A DNA stretch of 5,654 bases from contig JBFILW010000178.1 of the NCBI GenBank assembly GCA_041612005.1, positions 1-5,654 of the forward strand, in the 5' to 3' direction. The DNA comes from JBFILW01 sp041612005 (GTDB lineage: Bacteria; Gemmatimonadota; Gemmatimonadetes; Palauibacterales; Palauibacteraceae). Below are positions 1 to 5,654 of this stretch, one piece after another. The first letter of the stretch is position 1. Every line of letters starts with the position of its first letter. The position numbers and the translations under genes are program-made. Below the pieces are notes generated by a model. It worked only from the letters and a program-made list of their open reading frames with translations. It was not told where the DNA came from and searched no databases.

Positions 1-1650
1 CGGCCGGCCAGCCGCCTGGCGCCGGGCGACGCATCGGTTGAGGGCGTCGCGCTTTTCCACACGTTTCTGATCCGATTCACCGAGCCAAGTCTGGCACTGG
101 ACCGCGAGGCGACGATGGCCGCGCGACTGCAGGCTCGAAACGCCGTCCAGACGACGACCGGAAGCGTGTTGCGGGGGGAGCGGATTGTCACCGCCCACGA
201 GAGGGTGGGGCGCGCCGAGATCGAAAAGCTCCAGGCGTACCGCGCGGCGCTACTCGATAGCGGTTTCGGCAGCGAGGGCGCGAATCTGCTTGGGCTGCTG
301 GGAGCGATTCTTTACGCGCTCATCCCACTTGGACTTCTAGGCGTGGTCATGTACTACTTTTGGCCTGGCGTCTACATGGATGTGCGCGGCTTTCTGATCG
401 TCGTGCTTCTGGCGCCGCTCACACTGGCCGTGGCCAGCGCCATCTCCCACACGAGTACGCCGGATTCTCTCGTCGCCCTGATACCGATCGCCATCGCAGG
501 ACTCCTGATCGGGGCATTGTACGATGGCCTGCTCGCGTTGATGTTGGTTCTCGTCATCGCGATCCTCACGGCCGGCCAGCCGCCGTTCGCCGGCCTCTCG
601 ACCGTCGTGTTGTTGCTCAGCGCGGGTTCGGCTGCCGCCCTCGGCGTACGCGGCATCCACCGGCGCGCCCAGAGCTGGGTGCTGATCGCGCTCATCACGG
701 GCGCCTACGTCCTGGCCGGCTTCGCTCTCGTCCTGATGCGGGTCGAGCAGTCGCCGGCGTTGGTGGCGATCCTGTTCTGGGGGCTGCTGAGCGCGATCGC
801 CTCGACGGTGCTGGTGGTGGCCGCACTGCTTCCGGCGATGGAGCGCCTGACCGGAATCACCACGGACCAGACGCTCCTCGAGCTCACCGACCTCAACCGG
901 CCGTTGCTTCGACAGCTCTCCCGGGAGGCACCCGGCACGTACGCGCATTCCATCGCGGTCGCCAATCTCTGCGAAGCGGCCTGTCAGGCGATCGGCGCCA
1001 ACGCTTTGCTGGCTCGCGCCGGCTGTCACTATCACGACATCGGAAAGATGGCGCAGCCGCAGTACTTCATCGAGAACCAGCCCAAGGGCCGCAATCCGCA
1101 CGACAAGCTCTCGCCCTCGCGAAGCGCGGCGGTGATTCGAGAGCACATACGCGAAGGGCTCCGCATGGCCACCGAAGCTGGCCTTCCGCAGGTCATCAAG
1201 GACTTCATCGCGGAGCACCACGGAACCATGACCATCTCCTTTTTCCTCGACCAGGCACGCGAACAGGAACCGGACGTGGACATCAACCCGAGCAACTTCG
1301 CGTATCCGGGACCCAAGCCTCAGAGTCGTGAGACGGCTATCGCGATGCTGGCCGACGGGATCGAATCCGCCACCCGCGTCCTCCAGGACCCGGCTCCGGA
1401 TCACATCCGGGGCGTGATCGACCAGATTGTGCGGTCCCGTCTCGAGGAAGGGCAGCTGGACCAGTGCCCGTTGACTTTGCGTGAGCTCGACACGGTCAAA
1501 GCCCAGTTCGCTCGCGTGCTGATCGGCATGTACCACCACCGGGTGGCGTACAGGACCGGGGTGGGCGCCACCCCGGCCGGCTCCGGCGGCGCGATACAGG
1601 GCAATGAGTCGGCTCCGGCACAGGAAGGGGCCACCCAGTCGGTCGGCTGA
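1..1650 (+). CDS. pgpH: 7TM-HD cyclic di-AMP phosphodiesterase, PgpH/YqfF type (5' partial)
   Basis: Membrane-anchored HD-domain phosphodiesterase, by family predicted to cleave cyclic di-AMP to pApA on the cytoplasmic side. Counting codons from base 1 (549 residues seen), residues 1-80 are the end of the extracellular 7TMR-HDED domain, including GERIVTAHERV. About seven hydrophobic stretches follow (roughly 95-121, 129-149, 155-175, 177-191, 199-216, 225-246, 251-278). The HD domain has the expected metal ligands: H316 in GTYAHS, H345-D346 in HYHDIGK, H382, H406-H407 in EHHGT and D452 in MLADGIE. YPGPKPQ and CPLTL are further family signatures. Frame 1 is open to the left edge and its upstream codons read as family sequence, so the first ATG (115) is internal; the true start and first membrane helix lie outside. 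The last 30 or so residues are Gly/Ala/Ser-rich and probably disordered. It ends 21 bases before ybeY. The family is very secure; the exact nucleotide substrate is inferred. Confidence 0.95.
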   Translation, partial: RPASRLAPGDASVEGVALFHTFLIRFTEPSLALDREATMAARLQARNAVQTTTGSVLRGERIVTAHERVGRAEIEKLQAYRAALLDSGFGSEGANLLGLLGAILYALIPLGLLGVVMYYFWPGVYMDVRGFLIVVLLAPLTLAVASAISHTSTPDSLVALIPIAIAGLLIGALYDGLLALMLVLVIAILTAGQPPFAGLSTVVLLLSAGSAAALGVRGIHRRAQSWVLIALITGAYVLAGFALVLMRVEQSPALVAILFWGLLSAIASTVLVVAALLPAMERLTGITTDQTLLELTDLNRPLLRQLSREAPGTYAHSIAVANLCEAACQAIGANALLARAGCHYHDIGKMAQPQYFIENQPKGRNPHDKLSPSRSAAVIREHIREGLRMATEAGLPQVIKDFIAEHHGTMTISFFLDQAREQEPDVDINPSNFAYPGPKPQSRETAIAMLADGIESATRVLQDPAPDHIRGVIDQIVRSRLEEGQLDQCPLTLRELDTVKAQFARVLIGMYHHRVAYRTGVGATPAGSGGAIQGNESAPAQEGATQSVG

Positions 1651-1658
1651 CGGGCGCC

Positions 1659-1674
1659 GGGTGAGACGGACTTG
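1659..1674 (+). promoter_or_regulatory. Ribosome binding site and TTG start of ybeY
   Basis: A purine-rich GGGTGAG (1659-1665) lies 6 bases before TTG 1672-1674. It supports the TTG as the start, since the 21-base space after the pgpH stop offers no other in-frame initiator. The GTG at 1661 is in another frame that stops after four codons. A rare TTG start often means modest initiation, which here could be helped by ribosomes finishing pgpH in the same frame. Confidence 0.55.
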
Positions 1675-2136
1675 ATCGTCGTCCATCTCAACCGGGTCGA
1701 CGAGTGGAAGGAGCTGCAGGGGCTCGAAGACACGCTGCGCGCCGCCGCACTCGTCACGATCGAGAGCTCGGATCATCCCCCCGAGGGCGAGTTATCCATT
1801 ACTTTCGTCGGTGACGATGAGATACGGGGACTCAATCGCCGGTATCTGGGGCGCGATCACACAACGGATGTGATCGCCTTCGAGCTCGGAGAAGATGGTC
1901 GGTTGCTGGGCGACGTCTACATCTCGCCCGCGGCGGCGTTCCGCTCCGCGGCGGATGCGAGGATCACGGCCGCGACCGAGCTCATCCGCCTCGTCGTGCA
2001 TGGCACCTTGCACACTCTCGGACACGATCACCCGGAAGGCGCCGATCGCTGGCGGTCACCGATGTTCGAACTTCAGGAGAGCCTGGTACGCCGAGTCTCG
2101 GCTGAACACCCGACCTCGGAAAAGGACGCCGAATGA
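1672..2136 (+). CDS. ybeY: Endoribonuclease YbeY (16S rRNA maturation factor)
   Basis: YbeY is a small cytoplasmic zinc metalloprotein needed for 16S rRNA 3'-end maturation and 70S ribosome quality control. The 154-residue length is normal for the family. The zinc-binding signature is complete: HGTLHTLGHDH with H110, H114 and H120 (H-x3-H-x5-H). Other family blocks are LNRRYLG (54-60), TTDVIAF (64-70) and LLGDVYISP (78-86). The Arg of the YRG motif in E. coli YbeY (R59) is Leu here (L59), flanked by R57 and R61. The start is TTG 1672: the frame is closed upstream by the pgpH stop, no in-frame ATG or GTG lies near, and GGGTGAG sits just upstream. The stop overlaps the mgtE ATG, so translation of the two is probably coupled. 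Identification is secure; the exact start is slightly less so. Confidence 0.95.
   Translation: MIVVHLNRVDEWKELQGLEDTLRAAALVTIESSDHPPEGELSITFVGDDEIRGLNRRYLGRDHTTDVIAFELGEDGRLLGDVYISPAAAFRSAADARITAATELIRLVVHGTLHTLGHDHPEGADRWRSPMFELQESLVRRVSAEHPTSEKDAE
2122..2136 (+). promoter_or_regulatory. mgtE ribosome binding site inside ybeY, with ATGA stop-start overlap
   Basis: AAGGA (2122-2126) lies within the last ybeY codons, 6 bases before the mgtE ATG at 2133. The ybeY TGA (2134-2136) shares bases with that ATG. This is a classic arrangement for translational coupling and fixes the mgtE start. Confidence 0.75.
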
Positions 2137-3479
2137 CTGAGTACTCGGACATCGAGCGGGTGCAGTCGGACCTCCAGCAGCTGCTGGAAAAATCCGATAT
2201 GGCGGCGCTGCATGACTACGCCGCCGAGCTGCACCCGAGCGATATCGCCGATCTGCTCGAACACCTCGAAGACCCGCAGCGCCTCGGGCTGCTGAACGCT
2301 CTGCCCTCCGGGCTGGCCGCCCAGACCTTGGCCGAGATGGAGGACGTCGGTCGGCCGGGCGAGCTGCTGACCCGGCTCGACTCGCGGCGCGCGGCGGCGA
2401 TCCTCAACGAGCTGGCCGACGACGACGCAGCCGATCTCATCGGCAGCCTCCCAGAGCAGGAACAACCCCGGCTTCTGGCGCTGCGCCGCGACTCGAGCGA
2501 GATCGAGGACCTTCTCCACTACCCGGAGGAGTCCGCCGGCGGGATCATGACCACCGAGCTGGTGTCGCTGCCCGTCGGCCTCAGCGCCGGCCGGGCGCTC
2601 GAGGAGGTCCGCGCGCAGGGCTCTCAGATCGCCGACTTTTACACGCTGTTTGTCGTCCATCCCGATCAGCGGTTGCACGGTGTGGTGTCCCTGCCGGCGC
2701 TGGTGCTGGCCGACCCGGCGACGTCGATCAGCGATCTGGCCGAAGAGCCACCCGCCGTCGCCCGCGTGAACATGGATCAGGAGGAGGTCGGGCGGATGCT
2801 GGCGCACTACAACCTCGCATCGATCGGCGTCCTCGATTCGAAAGACCGCCTGGTCGGGCGCATCACTTTCGACGACGTGATCGATGTGCTGGAGGCGGAG
2901 ACCACCGAAGATCTCCTGCGTTTCGCGGCGGTTTCCGAGGAGGAGGTGGTGCAGGGGTCCGTGGTGGATGCCGTGAAGAGTCGCCTGCCGTGGCTCATCA
3001 TCAACCTCGTGACGGCGACGCTGGCGGGTTTCGTCGTGTATTTTTTCCGGGGCTCGATCGAGCGCGTTCTCGCGCTCGCCGCTGTGATGCCGGTCGTCGC
3101 CGCGCTCGGCGGCAACGCCGGAACGCAGGCACTGGCTGTCACCATCCGGCGCATCGCGCTCGAGGACGTAACCCTGGCCGACCGCCGCTCCGTGGTCGGC
3201 AAGGAGATACTCGTCGGTCTCACCAACGGGATGATCATCGGGTTCGTGAGCGCCGGGCTCGGCATGCTGCTGGGGATCGGGCCGCTGTTTGGTTTGGTTG
3301 TGCTGCTGGCCATGTGGGGCAACCTCATCGTCGCTTCGTTCGCAGGCGCCTTCTTCCCGATCCTGCTCGAGAATGTCGGCATCGATCCGGCCGTTGCGTC
3401 GTCGGTGCTGGTCACAGCGTTCACTGATGTGCTGGGCTTCTTCCTGCTGCTGGGACTCGCAACAGTGGTACTCCTCTAG
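2133..3479 (+). CDS. mgtE: Magnesium transporter MgtE
   Basis: MgtE is a homodimeric inner-membrane Mg2+ channel gated by intracellular Mg2+ through its cytoplasmic domains. The 448 residues match the usual length (about 450). The order is: acidic helical N domain (about 25-130, with ELADDDAADLIGSLP), the signature YPEESAGGIMTTE (130-142), two CBS domains (about 137-200 and 203-262), a connecting plug helix (about 265-283), then five membrane helices (about 284-305, 311-337, 355-382, 384-411, 420-447). GGNAGTQALAVT (326-337) and the last-helix motif TDVLGF are hallmarks; D432 matches by position the pore Asp of Thermus MgtE. Its ATG overlaps the ybeY TGA (ATGA, 2133-2136), so it is very likely the third gene of the pgpH-ybeY operon. 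No M-box-like leader is possible in this packed position, so control is probably by the operon promoter and by Mg2+ gating of the protein. I see no frameshift or missing domain. Confidence 0.97.
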   Translation: MTEYSDIERVQSDLQQLLEKSDMAALHDYAAELHPSDIADLLEHLEDPQRLGLLNALPSGLAAQTLAEMEDVGRPGELLTRLDSRRAAAILNELADDDAADLIGSLPEQEQPRLLALRRDSSEIEDLLHYPEESAGGIMTTELVSLPVGLSAGRALEEVRAQGSQIADFYTLFVVHPDQRLHGVVSLPALVLADPATSISDLAEEPPAVARVNMDQEEVGRMLAHYNLASIGVLDSKDRLVGRITFDDVIDVLEAETTEDLLRFAAVSEEEVVQGSVVDAVKSRLPWLIINLVTATLAGFVVYFFRGSIERVLALAAVMPVVAALGGNAGTQALAVTIRRIALEDVTLADRRSVVGKEILVGLTNGMIIGFVSAGLGMLLGIGPLFGLVVLLAMWGNLIVASFAGAFFPILLENVGIDPAVASSVLVTAFTDVLGFFLLLGLATVVLL

Positions 3480-3705
3480 GCGGCACTTTCCGGCTTTCGG
3501 CGGGTATCCGCCACCGACCGACCGGGGCCCAGGCTGCGCCCCTTGAATTCCTGCGCCCGACAGGCCACACCCGAGGTGACATCGCACCCTCAGGATCCGT
3601 CAATGAAAGGATCTCCGGTCGTCCCCGCACGCCGAGCTGACGAGTTCTGCAGGCTGATGAGGACGGTCATCTGAGGAACGCGGCCTACGGAGAAGCGACA
3701 TCGAG
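3480..3705. other. Intergenic region between mgtE and the lipoprotein gene
   Basis: This 226-base gap is the only sizeable non-coding stretch. It should carry the end of the pgpH-ybeY-mgtE transcript and the promoter of the lipoprotein gene. I see a short GC hairpin at 3499-3512, an 8-base direct repeat CTGCGCCC (3534 and 3551), a near-identical pair GCTGACGAG/GCTGATGAG (3636 and 3653), and a possible ribosome binding site at 3689-3695. I cannot find a convincing -35/-10 pair. TTGAAT at 3543 has no matching -10 at normal spacing. No RNA gene is recognisable. Confidence 0.6.
3499..3512 (+). terminator. Short GC hairpin after mgtE, possible weak terminator
   Basis: GGCGG (3499-3503) pairs perfectly with CCGCC (3508-3512) around the loop GTAT, 20 bases after the mgtE stop. 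The stem is only 5 bp and no T-run follows, so it does not meet the usual intrinsic terminator standard. The position is right; the structure alone is weak evidence. Confidence 0.2.
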
Positions 3706-3708
3706 ATG
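3689..3708 (+). promoter_or_regulatory. Probable ribosome binding site and start of the lipoprotein gene
   Basis: GGAGAAG (3689-3695) lies 10 bases before ATG 3706, slightly longer than ideal spacing. The choice of start rests mainly on the protein: this ATG opens directly onto a charged MKR and a lipoprotein signal core, and the next in-frame ATG (codon 14) would destroy it. Confidence 0.55.
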
Positions 3709-5654
3709 AAGCGGATACTCACGGTACTTCTCGCGGGCGGTCTCATGGCCGGCTGCGGCGGCGATTCGACGGGACCCGGCGGTGGTGGTGGCGGTGGTGG
3801 CTCGAACGTGCTCGTTCTACTCAGCGGCAACGGCCAGGCGGCGGGGACAGACGGGGAAGTAGCCGCTTCACTGGTGGTCCGCGTGCAGACGCAGAACGGG
3901 GACCCCGTGAGCAGCGTTGCCGTGACCTGGGCGATCACCGGCTCGGCCGGCCCCGGTGCGCAGCTGGTGTCACCGCAGGGGAGCAGCGCCGCCGATGGCC
4001 AGGCCTCGACGGGCCTCCGGCTCGGCAGCACGCCGGGAGCGTACGAGGTTACCGCTTCGATTTCCGGTGGCGACACGGTCCGCTTCGACGCGACGGCGCA
4101 GCTGCGGGTGGCGAGCGCGTTGGCGCTCGTGTCGGGAGACGGGCAGGCCGGGACCGTGAATCAGGCATTGGCCAACCCGTTCGTGGTGAGAATCGACGAT
4201 CAGTTCGGAGACCCGCTCGAGGGCGCTCCGGTCAACTTCGAGATCTCGAAGGGATTCGGGGGATCCCCGTCGCTCAGTGAGACCATCGACGCGAGCGGTC
4301 CCAGCGGTCAGGCCTCAACCACTCTCACTCTCGGCGACAAGAACGGCACGTACGGCGCGCGCGCGCTGTCCGGAACCGATACGATCAACTTTTCGGCAAC
4401 CGCGTCCGGCGGCGCGTTCGACCTCATCGGCGTCACCGGGCTGAGCCCGGACCCCGTGACCGAAGGCGCTGTGCTCACCGTGGACGGGACCGGGTTCAGC
4501 ACGACTCCGGCTCAGAACCAGGTGTCGTTCGACGGCATCCCGGGCACGGTGCAGACCGCCTCCGCAACGCAGCTCACGGTGCTCGTGCCGAACTTCACGG
4601 CGCTCGATCAGTGCCTGCCGCGCCGCGATGTCGCGATTCAGGTCGCCTCGGGTCCGGATTCCGCCGCTGTCCAGTCGGCCGAGGTGATCCCGAGCGGTAC
4701 ACCGCTCTCTCTGAGCGCCGGCGAGGATTCGGTCTTCATTGGGCCGGGTCAGGTGGACTGCATCCAGTTGCCGCCGAGCCTGATCGGCGAGGAGTACGAG
4801 CTGGTGGCGTCTCCTGTGCCATCGGGCGGCTTCGTTTCCCTGCAGCTGCAGGTCAACGGGCGCCAGCCGCTGGGCTCGCCGTCGATTGCGCCACCACCGA
4901 CGACGATCACATTGACCGGCGGCGGCGCGTCGCAGTCGCTCAGTCCGTCGCCGGGCTTGTTGGCTCCCCAGTATGCGTTGGACACGCGGCTGCGTGAGCT
5001 GGAGCGCGGGCTGCGAGGTCAGATTCGGCGCGCCAGCGCTGGAACGGCATTCAGTCTCCAGTCGGCGATGGTCCCCTCGGTCGGAGACACAGTAACGTTC
5101 CAGAACTCCTGCTTCTCTTCGTCCGGGCCGATCACCGCGGTGGCTCGCAGCGTGAGCAACAACGCGGCGGTGTTCGAGGACACCGTAGCCAGCGGCGCCT
5201 ACACGACGGCCGAGTACGACTCGATCGCGGCCAACTTCGACAACGTCATCTTCCCGACCGACACGAGCTACTTTGGCGTGCCGGGCGATATCGACAGCAA
5301 CGGACGGATCATTCTGCTGCTCACGGCGTTCGTGAACTCTCTCAGCCCCTCGTACAACGTTGGCGTAGTGGCCGGTTTCTTCTGCCCCCTCGACATCGGA
5401 TCCGGCAACAACGCCGAGATGTTCTATCTCACGGTGCCCGATCCCGGAGGTACTCTGAACAATGGTGTGGGGCCGCCCGGGGTGCTGACGAAGGCGTACG
5501 CGCGCCGCATCATCGATGGCACGGTAGCGCACGAGCTCCAACACATGATCAACGCCCAGATCGGTGGAGGGGCCGTCTCCGACGTGTGGATCAACGAGGG
5601 GCTGTCGCACCTCGCGGAAGAAGTGGTCGGGCATGCGACGCTCGGCTTCACGCC
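3706..5654 (+). CDS. Lipoprotein with Ig-like and IPT/TIG domains and M30-like HExxH metallopeptidase (3' partial)
   Basis: This is a secreted, lipid-anchored protein with a probable zinc peptidase domain; no stop is reached, and 649 residues are visible. Residues 1-17 form a lipoprotein signal: MKR, a hydrophobic core, then GLMAGC with C17 as the lipidated Cys. An eight-Gly linker (25-32) follows. Two Ig/Big-like beta domains (about 35-133 and 138-236) resemble each other; an IPT/TIG-like domain (about 240-297) and an unassigned beta-rich part (about 298-415) come next, then a basic helix (about 422-442). The catalytic region includes DIDSNGR (528-534) and HELQHMIN with H609, E610 and H613. 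NEGLSHLAEE follows, E631 being the likely third zinc ligand, 17 residues after H613. This pattern recalls hyicolysin-type (M30) gluzincins. C303, C352, C469 and C560 could form disulfides. The +2 residue is Gly, not Asp, so outer-membrane sorting is plausible. ATG 3706 has GGAGAAG upstream and gives an ideal signal. Substrate unknown. Confidence 0.88.
   Translation, partial: MKRILTVLLAGGLMAGCGGDSTGPGGGGGGGGSNVLVLLSGNGQAAGTDGEVAASLVVRVQTQNGDPVSSVAVTWAITGSAGPGAQLVSPQGSSAADGQASTGLRLGSTPGAYEVTASISGGDTVRFDATAQLRVASALALVSGDGQAGTVNQALANPFVVRIDDQFGDPLEGAPVNFEISKGFGGSPSLSETIDASGPSGQASTTLTLGDKNGTYGARALSGTDTINFSATASGGAFDLIGVTGLSPDPVTEGAVLTVDGTGFSTTPAQNQVSFDGIPGTVQTASATQLTVLVPNFTALDQCLPRRDVAIQVASGPDSAAVQSAEVIPSGTPLSLSAGEDSVFIGPGQVDCIQLPPSLIGEEYELVASPVPSGGFVSLQLQVNGRQPLGSPSIAPPPTTITLTGGGASQSLSPSPGLLAPQYALDTRLRELERGLRGQIRRASAGTAFSLQSAMVPSVGDTVTFQNSCFSSSGPITAVARSVSNNAAVFEDTVASGAYTTAEYDSIAANFDNVIFPTDTSYFGVPGDIDSNGRIILLLTAFVNSLSPSYNVGVVAGFFCPLDIGSGNNAEMFYLTVPDPGGTLNNGVGPPGVLTKAYARRIIDGTVAHELQHMINAQIGGGAVSDVWINEGLSHLAEEVVGHATLGFT
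3778..3801 (+). repeat. Glycine-codon tract, two imperfect 12-base units
   Basis: Eight consecutive GGY codons form two copies of a 12-base unit, GGCGGTGGTGGT and GGCGGTGGTGGC, differing only in the last base. The tract encodes the flexible Gly linker between the lipidated Cys and the first Ig-like domain. Length change by slippage would remain in frame if whole codons were gained or lost, so it could vary tether length but not switch the gene off. Confidence 0.75.
3808..4413 (+). repeat. Tandem Ig-like domain repeat within the lipoprotein (protein-level)
   Basis: Two successive domains share the same order of landmarks: SGNGQA (40-45) against SGDGQA (143-148), VVRVQTQNGDP against VVRIDDQFGDP, VTWAI against VNFEI, then DGQAST against SGQAST and a final TVRFDATA against TINFSATA. 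The repeat unit is 103 residues (309 bases). The pattern matches bacterial Ig-like (Big_1/invasin-like) stalk domains. The similarity is clear in protein but diverged in DNA, which points to an old duplication. Confidence 0.8.

Noticed and set aside
360..1331. 323-codon + strand frame overlapping pgpH in another frame
   Set aside because: It is fully inside the pgpH coding region and its product is Arg-rich with no membrane or domain features, unlike the real frame.
337..1776. 479-codon open frame on the minus strand opposite pgpH and the start of ybeY
   Set aside because: It is antisense to two recognised genes, and the composition is typical of a reverse-frame shadow. No recognisable motif.
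2073..3587. 504-codon open frame on the minus strand opposite mgtE
   Set aside because: It lies antisense to a secure MgtE gene. Its product is rich in Arg, His, Gln, Asp and Gly without domain logic, as expected for a shadow frame in GC-rich DNA.
3573..3591. Imperfect inverted repeat GAGGTG...CACCCTC
   Set aside because: The stem needs a bulge, is short, and is followed by no T-run; too weak to call a terminator or operator.
3603..3674. 23-codon open frame (ATG 3603 to TGA 3674) upstream of the lipoprotein gene
   Set aside because: No good ribosome binding site, no recognisable composition or membrane segment; short frames like this arise often by chance.
4839..4852. Perfect 14-base palindrome CCTGCAGCTGCAGG
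   Set aside because: It sits inside the lipoprotein coding frame and encodes alternating Leu-Gln of a beta strand with preferred GC codons, which explains the symmetry without a regulatory role.
4315..5634. 439-codon open frame on the minus strand opposite the lipoprotein gene
   Set aside because: The + strand frame has a lipoprotein signal, Ig repeats and a zinc motif. The minus frame is Arg/His-rich low-complexity sequence with no domain.

Overview
The window is GC-rich chromosomal DNA with every supportable gene on the + strand. I recognise four protein-coding genes, two of them cut by the window edges. The gene set (a 7TM-HD phosphodiesterase next to ybeY) and a lipoprotein that continues 'CGGDSTGP' plus glycines after its lipobox cysteine resemble what is common in Gemmatimonadota or a related GC-rich, double-membrane phylum. 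That placement is an inference from style, not a measured result.

Layout. Positions 1-1650 hold the 3' part of a PgpH/YqfF-type membrane phosphodiesterase, predicted to hydrolyse cyclic di-AMP; it starts upstream of the window. After a 21-base gap comes ybeY (1672-2136, TTG start), the endoribonuclease of 16S rRNA maturation and ribosome quality control. Its stop overlaps the ATG of mgtE (2133-3479), a complete CBS-domain magnesium channel. The three genes are tightly packed and probably form one operon. A 226-base gap (3480-3705) has a weak hairpin and some short direct repeats but no convincing promoter. From 3706 to the right edge runs an open-ended gene for a large lipoprotein with two tandem Ig-like domains, an IPT/TIG-like domain and an HExxH metallopeptidase domain resembling the hyicolysin (M30) type.

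How the genes fit together. PgpH next to ybeY is a widespread arrangement, usually with phoH just upstream (outside this window). In Escherichia coli and many other bacteria the gene after ybeY encodes the CBS-domain protein CorC/YbeX, linked to Mg/Co homeostasis. Here that position is taken by an unrelated Mg2+ protein, MgtE. The operon would thus join second-messenger turnover, ribosome maturation and magnesium flux. The lipoprotein peptidase is probably a separate transcription unit acting at the cell surface or in the periplasm.

No tRNA, rRNA, CRISPR array, insertion sequence or integrase was seen. The long minus-strand open frames lie opposite real genes and look like high-GC shadows. 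I do not see strong evidence for a wholly new system; the most interesting points are the MgtE substitution in the ybeY operon and the multidomain surface peptidase.
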